A DNA stretch of 64,000 nt from Amycolatopsis vastitatis (GTDB lineage Bacteria; Actinomycetota; Actinomycetes; Mycobacteriales; Pseudonocardiaceae): assembly GCF_002234595.1 (NCBI RefSeq), contig NZ_NMUL01000027.1, forward strand, positions 1 to 64,000, read 5' to 3'. The notes beneath the pieces are model-generated. The model worked only from the letters and a program-made list of their open reading frames with translations. It did not search any database and was not told the origin of the DNA. Each line of letters opens with the position of its first letter. Within the stretch, counting starts at the first letter, position 1. Below, piece by piece: positions 8,224-16,072 of this stretch. The position numbers and the translations under genes were made by a program.

Positions 8224-8430
8224 TCAGCTGCGGCCGAGCATCTCGGCGGTCAGGACGTTGCCGCCCAGCCCCCACCCGCCATCGGCGACTTCGTCGACGA
8301 GCACGAGGGTGGTCGCGCGGGCGCGTTCACCGTAGACACCGACGTACGCGTCGGTGACGGCGTCGATGAGCTTCTTCTTCGACTCCGGCGTCAGGGTGTC
8401 GGCGGGGACCTTGAGGTTGGCGAAAGGCAT
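8224..8430 (-). CDS. 4-oxalocrotonate tautomerase-family protein
   Basis: The 68-residue product begins MPFANLKVP, so after Met removal Pro1 would be the catalytic base typical of the tautomerase superfamily. The spacing TPESKKKLIDAVTDAYVGV and the short C-terminal strand VLVDEVADGGWGLGG match cis-CaaD/4-OT-like small tautomerases. An AAGGGA ribosome site precedes ATG 8430. It is divergent from a TetR gene with which it shares an operator, so it is probably the regulator's target and may act in aromatic or dicarbonyl detoxification. Confidence 0.85.
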   Translation of the reverse strand: MPFANLKVPADTLTPESKKKLIDAVTDAYVGVYGERARATTLVLVDEVADGGWGLGGNVLTAEMLGRS

Positions 8431-8473
8431 GTCGTTCCCTTGCTGGAGTTAGTGGTGATATCTACGCATCGTT

Positions 8474-8536
8474 TCGATGATACGACAACCGTAGCACGGA
8501 GCTCGAATCGACGCTAGCGCGGTGTCGTATCATCGA
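8474..8536. promoter_or_regulatory. Paired inverted operator between tautomerase and TetR genes
   Basis: TCGATGATACGAC (8474-8486) and its exact complement GTCGTATCATCGA (8524-8536) face each other across 37 bases. One copy sits over the tautomerase promoter or leader, the other ends 3 bases before the TetR start codon. The arrangement is what a divergently acting autorepressor needs. Confidence 0.75.
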
Positions 8537-8539
8537 TTC

Positions 8540-9289
8540 ATGGTGTCTGACACAGAGACGGCCCGTCGCCGCCGTCGCGGCGCGGTAGGCCCGGCCGACG
8601 ACGTCACGGTGCGCACGGCGCTGGTGGAGACGGCCGAGCGGCAGCTGGCCGGCTCCGCGGACGGCGACATCGCCACCCGCGCGGTGTGCGAGGAGGTCGG
8701 CGTGACCCAGCCGGTCCTCTACCGGCTCTTCGGGGACAAGCGCGGCCTGCTCGACGCGGTCGCCGACGCGGGCTTCGACCGGTACGCGCGGCGCAAGCAG
8801 GAACTGGAGGTCACCGGCGACCCGGTGGCCGACCTGCATGCGGGCTGGGCCGACCACATGTCGTTCGCGGCCGAGAACCCGGCGCTCTACCAGCTGATGT
8901 TCGCCCCCCGCCCCCAGGCGGCCTCGACGGCCCACCGGCGCATCCTGGAGTTGCTCGAGGCGACGCTGGTGCGATGCGCCGCGGCCGGAGCCTTGCGGAC
9001 GACACCGCACCAGGCGGCCCAGCTGGTCTTGTCGGCGAACGTGGGGGTCGCCCTGGGCCGCATCGCCCAGCCGGCCCTCTACGACGACCCGGCCTTGTCG
9101 GAGCGCGCCCGAGACGCGGTCTTCGCAGCGATCCTCACCGACGCGGAGACCCAGCCCGGCCCCGACCCGGTCGGCGCGGCCGCCCGGCAGCTGCGTTACC
9201 GACTTTCCCTCAGTGGTACGGAAAACCTGGAGTCGGCCGAGGCCGCGTTGCTCGACCGTTGGCTCGAACGGCTCGATCAGCTGGGCTGA
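8540..9289 (+). CDS. TetR-family transcriptional regulator
   Basis: The 249-residue product has an N-terminal TetR helix-turn-helix at about residues 35-80 (IATRAVCEEVGVTQPVLYRLF-type helix pair) and a C-terminal ligand domain with HMSFAAENPALYQLMF typical of TetR C-terminal families. ATG 8540 is chosen because an upstream in-frame GTG would place the operator inside the gene; no ribosome site precedes it, so the mRNA may be leaderless. It most likely represses the divergent tautomerase gene and itself through the 13-base inverted repeats. Confidence 0.88.
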   Translation: MVSDTETARRRRRGAVGPADDVTVRTALVETAERQLAGSADGDIATRAVCEEVGVTQPVLYRLFGDKRGLLDAVADAGFDRYARRKQELEVTGDPVADLHAGWADHMSFAAENPALYQLMFAPRPQAASTAHRRILELLEATLVRCAAAGALRTTPHQAAQLVLSANVGVALGRIAQPALYDDPALSERARDAVFAAILTDAETQPGPDPVGAAARQLRYRLSLSGTENLESAEAALLDRWLERLDQLG

Positions 9290-9345
9290 CTCGGCCCGCC
9301 GGACGCGAGCCGGCTCCGATCACGTTCCGGGCGTGGCGTCAATGA

Positions 9346-11323
9346 ATGTCTGTCAGGTTGACTCGTGAGGTGGTGCTCACCCGTTTGCGGCTTCCGGCCG
9401 GTTCGGTGTCTCTGCTACTTTTCGACCGCTTTGGGGGAGATCCAGAGCGGGGCCAGGGCGGTAAGCGCTCTCTTCTTTCTTGTGCGTACTGGGAACTCGT
9501 GCGCGCGTCCCCTCGTGGCGGCCGGGGTGTTGTCGTGGGCTGGGGAGGGGCGAGTCGGGCGGCGAGTGCGGCGGAGTCGCTGGCGGGTCAGGCTGCGGGG
9601 GCGGCGCGGCAGGCGCGGGATGCGGCGAACGCGTCGGCGGCGCATGCGGATGCGGCCGCGACTGCGGCGGATCAGGCGGCTGCGGCGGCGGATCAGGCGA
9701 AGAAGGACGCGGATGCCGCGGGCCGGTATGCGGCGGCGGCGAAGGTGTCGGCGGACACCGCGACCACGGCAGCGACGCAGGCGGCGGCGTTGGAGAAGAC
9801 GTCTCGTGATGCGGATGCGGCGCGGTTGGAGGCGCAGAAGGCGCAGGCGATCGCGGACGCGGAGGCGGCGAAGCAGGCTGAGGACGCGCGTACGGCGGCG
9901 GGGGATTGGAAGGCGGGGGAGGCGGCGAAGCGGGCGGCGGAGACCCAGCGGCTGCTGGATGAGGCGGCGAACCCGGCCACGGCGCCGGAGACGGTGATCC
10001 TCGACATCCGCAAGGCGGCGGTCCAGCTTCTTGACAGCGGCGGCCCGTGGACCAAGGCCGCCGCCGCCTCGACCCTGAGCGGCGAGGAAGCCGGCCTGCG
10101 CGAGTTCCTGCGCAACGGCCTGGCCGTTTCCACCAAGCAGGACAACCGTGCCAGCGTCGTCGCGCTCGCCGACGAGACCACCAATCCGCGGTACAAGCAG
10201 GCCGCGCTGACCGCGTTCGCCGGAGCGGACGCAGGAGTGGCCGATTTCCTGCGGACCGTGCCTACCCCGGCAAGGCCGACGACGACCGGATCGCCGCGCA
10301 GCTGATCCTCAACAACGGCGGCCCGGCGACCAAGGAGGCCGCCAACCGGGCCCTCAGCGGGACCGCCGGCGACGTCGCCGAATTCCTGCGGACCGGGCAG
10401 TACGTGGCGGCCGAACACGACGACCGGATCGTCGTGACCCAGGCCCTGACGAACGGTGGTCCCGAGGTCAAGGCGGCCGCCGAGGCCGCGCTCGCCGGCC
10501 CGGTGTCGTACCTGAAGGACTTCCTCGGCACCGAGCGTTTCAAGGCGGAACAACGCGACATCGACACCACCACGCACGCGGCCGACGTCCACCGGTACGT
10601 CACCGAGGCCGCGAGCATCGCCGCGAACGCCCAGGCCGACGCGGCGCGGGCCGCCGAAGCCGCGGCTCGCGCCCGGAACGCCGCGACCGAGGCGGCCGCA
10701 GCGGCCGACGAGGCCCGCCGGCAGGTCGACCAGGCGAAGATCTATGCCGACCAGGCGAACGAGTCGGCGAACCAGGCGCAGAAGTCCGCGGAACAGGCCG
10801 CCGAATCGGCGAGGCAGGCCCGGAACGCGGCGCAGAGCGCCCAGCAAGCGGCGAGGAGCGCGGCGAATTCGGCCGTCCAGGCCCGGGCTTCGGCCACGCG
10901 GGCGAGCACGGCCGCGAGCTCGGCCCAGCAGTACGCCGAGCGAGCCCGTGCCGTCGCCGTCGAGGCGGGCAAGGACGCCGCCGAAGCGGCCAAGGCGGCG
11001 TCGGACGCGGCCAAGTTCGCCGCGGACCGTCAGAACGAGGAGGAACAGCGGCGGCAAGCGAGCGGGCAGGGGCAGTCAGGCCCGCTCAGCGCCGAGGACG
11101 AAGCGGCGTTGCGCGCCGCCGGCGGACAGGACTTGGTCGGCTCAAGATCGGCAGCTCTTGGCGCAAGCAGGCCAAGAGCACGTTCGCATTCGCCATTCGA
11201 TCCGGTCGTATTCCGTACTTTCACTTCGAGGGACCGCCGGATCCCGAGGTGCTCGTCAAGTTGGCTGAGTACGAGCGACGGTATGGTATCAAGGCTGTTG
11301 TCGACATCGGACCGCTTGGGTGA
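9346..11323 (+). pseudogene. Broken polymorphic toxin: coiled coils, ALF-type repeats, out-of-frame C-terminal tip
   Basis: Three frames must be joined to read one protein. Frame one runs to about 10258 with an Ala-rich coiled coil (9546-9960) and ALF-type repeats (AAVQLLDSGGPW..AAASTLSGEE..REFLRNG). It then continues in the next frame from 10260 (AYPGKADDDRIAAQLILNN, two further ALF units, then a second Ala/Gln-rich coiled coil to about 11050). The tip STFAFAIRSGRIPYFHFEG to TGA 11323 is in a third frame. Each shift equals one lost base. No signal peptide is seen, although the family is normally secreted. Codon choice switches from GCG/GAT to GCC/GAC near 10020. ALF-repeat proteins are contact-dependent or secreted toxin carriers; the following Imm7 gene supports that. 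The tip's toxin activity is not recognisable. Confidence 0.75.
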
Positions 11324-11328
11324 TTTGA

Positions 11329-11724
11329 TTGTATGAATTTCATGGCTGGTTTGGGCTGGCGGAAACTCCGGAAGAAATCGAGGACGAGCAATTTGACGGC
11401 CTGTTGGCCGAGCTGCGTGTGAAGGTGTCCGAAATAGACTGGTCTTCGGGTGAGGCGGCACTCAAGGTCTTCAACGGCCTGCACTTCTTGACAGTGCACG
11501 GCGTGCCGAACCGGCGCCGGGACGAAGAGCGCGAGCTGACCGCGCTCTTGGAGTACGTCGCTCGGCGCTTTCCCGGGTCTTGGGGCATGTTGTACGAACG
11601 GTCGGACGACATGGACACGCCGCCTGGCCCTGGCGCTTTCCGGGTGCGAGTCATGGCTCGCGGTGAAATACGCCAGCGCTTGGACCCGTTTCTCTCTCCG
11701 GTCAGGCCGGTAATCGAAGATTGA
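11329..11724 (+). CDS. Imm7-family immunity protein
   Basis: The 131-residue product begins MYEFHGWFGL and contains FNGLHFLTVHGVPNRR, FPGSWGMLYERSDD and a C-terminal FLSPVRPVIED, which together match the Imm7 immunity family of bacterial polymorphic toxin systems. Its job would be to bind and neutralise the toxin tip encoded just upstream. The start is TTG 11329, 5 bases after the toxin frame's stop, chosen because the family starts with M-Y/F-E-Y/F-H-G-W. GC content is lower than in its neighbours, as expected for a mobile toxin-immunity cassette. The gene is intact while the toxin is not. Confidence 0.85.
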   Translation: MYEFHGWFGLAETPEEIEDEQFDGLLAELRVKVSEIDWSSGEAALKVFNGLHFLTVHGVPNRRRDEERELTALLEYVARRFPGSWGMLYERSDDMDTPPGPGAFRVRVMARGEIRQRLDPFLSPVRPVIED

Positions 11725-11889
11725 TTGTGGGTGACGGGCCGACGCTGGTGACGGCCGCCATCTTCGCCAACCGCGCCCGCCGGCGCGGGATCGCGCCCAC
11801 CATGGCGGGATGGCGTTCACCGAACCACCTGATCCCGGCTGCGCGCGCCCTGGCCGGGACAACCGGCCGGCCAGCTGGGACTCCCGGCA
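11725..11889. other. Convergent intergenic region with a weak hairpin
   Basis: GGCCGG-GACAA-CCGGCC (11852-11868) is a short stable hairpin shortly before the stop of the PAP2 gene and could end transcription from either side. Nothing else is seen. Confidence 0.4.
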
Positions 11890-12678
11890 CTACGGGTTCG
11901 TGCCGCGGGACAGGATGGTCGGCGTGGTGGTGCGGCTCGTGTCCCGTGAGTGACGGCGGGGCGGCAGCCGGCGGCCCCAAAGCGACGCGGCGGCGACGGA
12001 GGCGGCCAGCAGGGTGACGCTGCCCGCGATGTCGAGGACGTAGTGGTTGCCCGTGGCGAGCACGTCGGCCGCCATGAGCAGCGGGAACAGCCATGGCACC
12101 AGCGCCAGGCGCGGATGCGTGCCCCGCAGCGCGGACCATACGGCGAACGCGCACCACAGCGACCAGCCGACGTGCATGCTGGGCATGGCCGTGTAGTGGG
12201 TGGGCCGCGTCCAGCTCTCCACGTGCAGGAAGTCGTACCGGGCCACGACGTCGACGGTACCCGGCAGTGCGAACCGCGGTGGCGACATCGGCACCGCCCA
12301 GTAGACCGGCAGGACCAGGACCATCATCGCGACCATCGTCCGGCGGACCTGGCGGTAGACGGCGGCGTGCCGGACGAACACCCACAGCAGGACACCGGCG
12401 ACGACGACGTAGTACAGCCGGTACAGGTACACCGCCGACTGGCTCAGGACCGGATTCCCGGCCAGCCAACCGTTCACGCTTCGCTCGATGTCGATGTGCA
12501 TCGCGTGTTCCGCGGACTGGAGGGCCAGTGCGTTGGCGTTGGCGGCCGCGAAGTCCTTGCCCACAGCGGCATCGAGACGCGCGAAGAGCAGGAACCAGAG
12601 CAGCAGCAGGCTCAGCTCGGCGAGCACGGCAGGTCGCCCGCCGATACTCCGGATGAGCGCGCTTGCCCGGATCCGCAC
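11890..12678 (-). CDS. PAP2-superfamily / inositolphosphotransferase-like membrane protein
   Basis: The 262-residue product has about six membrane segments (LAELSLLLLWFLLFARL, VVVAGVLLWVFV, MVAMMVLVLPVYWAV and three more). The conserved motifs MPSMHVGWSLW and GNHYVLDIAGS match the PAP2_3/Aur1-Ipt1-like group, whose His residues act in phosphate-ester transfer or hydrolysis on lipid substrates at the membrane surface. The substrate could be an isoprenoid diphosphate, phosphatidate or phosphoinositol lipid. The start ATG 12678 gives MRIRASALIRS. It stands alone and is divergent from the repeat protein. Confidence 0.85.
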   Translation of the reverse strand: MRIRASALIRSIGGRPAVLAELSLLLLWFLLFARLDAAVGKDFAAANANALALQSAEHAMHIDIERSVNGWLAGNPVLSQSAVYLYRLYYVVVAGVLLWVFVRHAAVYRQVRRTMVAMMVLVLPVYWAVPMSPPRFALPGTVDVVARYDFLHVESWTRPTHYTAMPSMHVGWSLWCAFAVWSALRGTHPRLALVPWLFPLLMAADVLATGNHYVLDIAGSVTLLAASVAAASLWGRRLPPRRHSRDTSRTTTPTILSRGTNP

Positions 12679-12785
12679 GCGGTCACCCTAGCCGACCGCG
12701 GGTCTCGCCGTGACCGGTTTCACGGAGGACGACAGCGCGGCGGCGTGATAGTAATTGGTTCCGGCTGGTTGTTCTGGGGGAACAC

Positions 12786-13880
12786 ATGGGCGAACTCGAC
12801 CACACCTTCGGTCTCGTGCCGGTCAGCTCCGTCCCGCCGTCGGACTACGAGTACCGGGCGGTCGTCAACCTGTTCTACCCGGACGTCACCAACCCGTCCA
12901 CTGTGGTCCGGGTGTGGGAGTTCCTTCCCGGGATTTTCCTCGAAGAGAACCTCGATCGCGACCTCGAATGGGTGCACGCCGTCAAGCCGGGCAGGGAGGT
13001 CGCGGGACGCGGGGCGAGCGAACGCGAGACCGTGCGGATCAGCGAGGAGGCCGCCCGCCGGTTCGAGGCGATCCAGGCACTCCGCGCGCGCACCGAACCC
13101 GAAGGCCCGCGGTATCGGTACTACGCCCTGCTGAGCGAGTTCCACCCGGCCGTCGCCGACCCGGCGTGCGTCGGCCGCAAATGGGACGACGGCAACGGCT
13201 ATGTGATCGAAGAGGTCTACAGCATCAACTGCGAATGGGTGCGCAACTGGGGGTGGTCCGAGCGCAGTGAATGTGTGGAGATCGACGAATCCGCGGGCCG
13301 GCGCTTCGAGGAGATCCAGGCCGAGCGGTACCGGGGCGACCTGCCGCCCGGCGGCAGGTTCGGCTACGCCGCGATTGCCCGGCCCGGGAGCCGGGACGAA
13401 GTGTCCAGCCTGGTCCGCTGGTGGACCGGCAAGCACGGGTTCCGGCGGGAGGAGGACTTCCACCCCCGGGACAGCCGGTGGCGTGAAGGCTTCACGCTGT
13501 CGAACATCGACGCCGGAAGCTTCTTTTCCGACGCCAGAGCCACGGAGATCTCCGAGAAAGAGGCTGAACGTCTCCAGGGCGTCCTCGTGGCGCGGCACCG
13601 CCCGTACTTCGAGAAGGAAGCACGCGTCTACGAGTACTTCGCGATCATTGGCGAAGGCCGCCCGGTGGAAGACCCGCTCACCGTGATCCGCGTGTGGACA
13701 CCACCGGAAGGCGAGCCGGTGGAGGAGCAGTACAGCGAAGAACCCGGAGTCGGCTGGGTGCCGTCGGATGTGCGGAGCGGCGTGGCCGCCAACGCGGTGG
13801 TGCGGATCGACGAGCGCCGGCGCTACCAGTTCGGTGTTCTGCAGTACCAGCGCGACCGGCGCCGGCACAACTGGCCCTGA
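12786..13880 (+). CDS. Unrecognised protein built from four ~80-residue repeats
   Basis: I do not recognise this 364-residue protein. Internal comparison shows four divergent copies of one module at residues 21-102, 110-183, 192-272 and 282-358. Each starts with an aromatic-x-aromatic strand (YEYRAV, YRYYAL, FGYAAI, YEYFAI), has a V-R-x-W element with a following run of acidic residues, and ends with an E/D-x-x-A-x-R-x-x-x-I-Q-A-x-R-type helix. There is no signal peptide or membrane segment, so it is probably cytosolic. ATG 12786 has a GGGGGAA ribosome site. No operon partner is present. Copies 1, 2 and 4 resemble each other most; copy 3 has lost the P-x-x-V-x-R-x-W spacing. Confidence 0.75.
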   Translation: MGELDHTFGLVPVSSVPPSDYEYRAVVNLFYPDVTNPSTVVRVWEFLPGIFLEENLDRDLEWVHAVKPGREVAGRGASERETVRISEEAARRFEAIQALRARTEPEGPRYRYYALLSEFHPAVADPACVGRKWDDGNGYVIEEVYSINCEWVRNWGWSERSECVEIDESAGRRFEEIQAERYRGDLPPGGRFGYAAIARPGSRDEVSSLVRWWTGKHGFRREEDFHPRDSRWREGFTLSNIDAGSFFSDARATEISEKEAERLQGVLVARHRPYFEKEARVYEYFAIIGEGRPVEDPLTVIRVWTPPEGEPVEEQYSEEPGVGWVPSDVRSGVAANAVVRIDERRRYQFGVLQYQRDRRRHNWP

Positions 13881-13885
13881 CGCGA

Positions 13886-13912
13886 GCGGGCTCGGTCCGG
13901 CACCGAGCCCGC
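13886..13912. terminator. Bidirectional hairpin between convergent genes
   Basis: GCGGGCTCGGT and ACCGAGCCCGC form a perfect 11-base stem with a 5-base loop, located 6 bases after the repeat protein's stop and 15 bases before the GH62 gene's stop. It can serve both genes. Confidence 0.75.
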
Positions 13913-13926
13913 CCTGCGTCACCGGG

Positions 13927-15408
13927 TCAGCGCTGCAGCGTCAGCACACCCGGCTTGTACGGCAGGAGGCCGTAGTCCGTGCCGTCGGAGCTGGGGTCGC
14001 GACCCTGGTAGAGCATCTGCAGGTTGCAGGGGTCGACGGTCTTCGTCTGGTCCGGGTTGGTGCGGACCAGGTCACCGTGGCTGATGTCGTTGGTCCAGGT
14101 GGCGCCGCTGTTGGCCTTGCCCGCGAAGGGATTGCTCTCGGTCGCGGCCTGCGGGGTCCACGAACCGCTCAGGCTGGTGGCGGTGAACGAGCGGAAGAAG
14201 CGGTGCTCGTTCGTCCCCCGCGCTTCGACGATCATGAGGTACTGGTTCTGGCCCTGGATCTTGTAGACCTCGGGCGCTTCGAACAGGTTGAGGGGAGTGT
14301 CGCTCATGATCTTCGTGTACGACGAGCCGAAGCTGCCCGGGAAGTTCCCGATGGGCATGGTGGCGCGGTAGATGCTGCCGTTGTCGTCGGCGAAGAACAG
14401 GTACATGTTCGTGTCGTCGCCGATGATGGTCTGGTCGATCGGAGCTCCACCGGAGATGGTGCCGGTGAACAGGGTCTGCGGTGCGGACCAGCCGTTGGGG
14501 TTGGTGGGGTCGCTCGAGGTGCGGTAGGAGAAGGTCGGCCCGCCCCACTGGTAGGCGAGCACCCAGATGTTCTTCGGGGCGAAGTAGAACAGCGTCGGCG
14601 CGATGGCACCGATGGACAGCGTGTTCTGGCCGGCGGTGGCCATGTCGGACCAGTTCGTGAAGGGGGTGAAGCTCATGGAATTCCAGCTCGACCCGGTGTC
14701 GTGCGTCGTGCCGTAGACGACGTGCTTGCCGTTGTAGACGACGTTGGTGAAGTCCTTGAGCGCGACCCACCCCGACTTCGGGTTCGCCAGCGGGCCGGTC
14801 GACGACCAGCGGTACGTCGACGGCAGCGTGCAGGTGCCGCTGCCCCCGTCGACCTGGACGAGCTGCCACTGCTGGTCGTTGCCGGCCGCACTGCTCACCT
14901 GCACCACACCGGCGCCGTCGGCCGTCGAGGCGCCCTGCACGTCGGCCACCTTGCCGCTGTTGCGGTTGACCAGCCGGACGTACCCGCTGCCGGCGTCGGC
15001 GAGGCTGAACTGCTGGTTGGCGCCGCCGTTGTCGGTCCACTGCACCACGGCGGCGCCGTCGGCGGTGGAGGCGCCCAGCACGTCGGCGAGCTTGCCGGAG
15101 TGCCGCGCGCGCAGCTTGTAGTTGCCGCCACCGGCGTCCACGAACTGGAACTGCTGGTTGGTGGCGTTGGTCCGGGTCCACTGGATGAGGTTGGCGCCGT
15201 CGGTGGTGGACGCGCCGTTGACGTCGAGGGCCTTGCCGCTGTTGCGGTTCAGCAGGACGTACCAGGCGGTGGTGTCCACAGTGGCGGCCGACGCCGAGGT
15301 GGGGGCCACCGTGAGCAGCCCCGTCACGACCGTCACGACCGCCGCGGCGGCCAACCCCGGGCGCCACCGGCGGCGCCACCTCGAGGTCCGCGCAAACCCG
15401 ACCGACAT
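13927..15408 (-). CDS. Secreted GH62 alpha-L-arabinofuranosidase with ricin-type CBM13 domain
   Basis: The 493-residue product has a signal peptide (WRRRWRPGLAAAAVVTVV, cleavage near TSASAA), then a ricin B-type beta-trefoil lectin domain with three copies ending in QQFQF, QQFSL and QQWQL, then a five-bladed GH62 catalytic domain starting CTLPSTYRWSSTGPLANPK and including WVALKDFTNVVYNGK, APEVYKI and ISHGDLVR. GH62 enzymes remove arabinose side chains from arabinoxylan outside the cell. Start ATG 15408 was preferred to ATG 15414 because AAAGGA is then at a normal distance. A perfect LacI-type operator lies about 80 bases upstream. The ricin domain is N-terminal. Confidence 0.93.
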   Translation of the reverse strand: MSVGFARTSRWRRRWRPGLAAAAVVTVVTGLLTVAPTSASAATVDTTAWYVLLNRNSGKALDVNGASTTDGANLIQWTRTNATNQQFQFVDAGGGNYKLRARHSGKLADVLGASTADGAAVVQWTDNGGANQQFSLADAGSGYVRLVNRNSGKVADVQGASTADGAGVVQVSSAAGNDQQWQLVQVDGGSGTCTLPSTYRWSSTGPLANPKSGWVALKDFTNVVYNGKHVVYGTTHDTGSSWNSMSFTPFTNWSDMATAGQNTLSIGAIAPTLFYFAPKNIWVLAYQWGGPTFSYRTSSDPTNPNGWSAPQTLFTGTISGGAPIDQTIIGDDTNMYLFFADDNGSIYRATMPIGNFPGSFGSSYTKIMSDTPLNLFEAPEVYKIQGQNQYLMIVEARGTNEHRFFRSFTATSLSGSWTPQAATESNPFAGKANSGATWTNDISHGDLVRTNPDQTKTVDPCNLQMLYQGRDPSSDGTDYGLLPYKPGVLTLQR

Positions 15409-15488
15409 GAGCATCTTCCTTTCAGGAGGGAGCCGCATCGGCGCGGGCCCCGGCGACACCCACGCACGGACGACGGTCCAGCGAGGCG

Positions 15489-15502
15489 TGTTAGCGCTAA
15501 CA
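15489..15502. promoter_or_regulatory. LacI-family operator upstream of the GH62 gene
   Basis: TGTTAGCGCTAACA is a perfect 14-base palindrome with the CG centre typical of LacI-family repressor sites in actinomycetes. No LacI-type gene lies in this window, so control is probably by a distant sugar-responsive repressor. Confidence 0.85.
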
Positions 15503-15508
15503 TTTCCG

Positions 15509-16072
15509 ATGACGAACCAGGCGGGGGACATGGGGGATGGAGGGGTAAGGGGCCAATCGGCGGTACGGCTGACCGCACCACGAGACTGTGAACGATGGCG
15601 CCGACGGCGTCAAGATGTAACGGGGAGGTTTTCGGCGGAAGTCCGGCGTGACACGGCGGGCCTCGCACGGTCCGCGGGACGGGCGATCGTGGTTCACCAT
15701 GGACCGCCGCGAGCCCGGACCGCCGGGACGGAAGGCTCGAACCCGGCGAGTCGAGTGTGCGGACTCGCCGGGTTCGAGGCTACTCGGGCCGGATCGGACC
15801 CCGATGGGCATCCGGTCCGGCCGCGTCCGGGCTACATCGAAATGCCGCCGAGAACGCCGTGGACGATGTACGCCGCCATGGCGAGGAGAGAACAACTTGA
15901 TCATGACCCTACGCTCGGAAAACCGGTGGGCCCGGCTTCAAACAGGTGACCGCTCGCCTGGACGGAAAAGTCACCCGGAGCCGCCCGAATGGCCGGTAGC
16001 TGTTCCGGAACGCGAATCATCGCACCACTCGGACGAGCTAACGTCCGCTCGGCACCCGGGTGATCGGCTCCG
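15509..16072. other. Gene-free region between GH62 and the dehydratase gene
   Basis: About 560 bases without a frame that has coding bias, a ribosome site and a recognisable product. It holds a strong hairpin at 15736-15778 and otherwise nothing I can name. Confidence 0.55.
15736..15778. terminator. Perfect 17-bp stem hairpin
   Basis: Arms CTCGAACCCGGCGAGTC (15736-15752) and its exact complement (15762-15778) enclose a 9-base loop. It lies about 295 bases past the stop of the dehydratase gene and about 330 bases upstream of the GH62 start, so it may insulate the GH62 gene from leftward read-through. Confidence 0.65.

Noticed and set aside
11890..12469. Alternative frame within the PAP2 gene
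   Set aside because: It lacks membrane segments and the PSMHVGW and GNHYVLD motifs found in the chosen frame.
15762..15790. GGTTCGAGGC resembling a tRNA T-loop
   Set aside because: It is explained by the right arm of the perfect hairpin; no acceptor stem, D-arm or anticodon arm can be formed around it.
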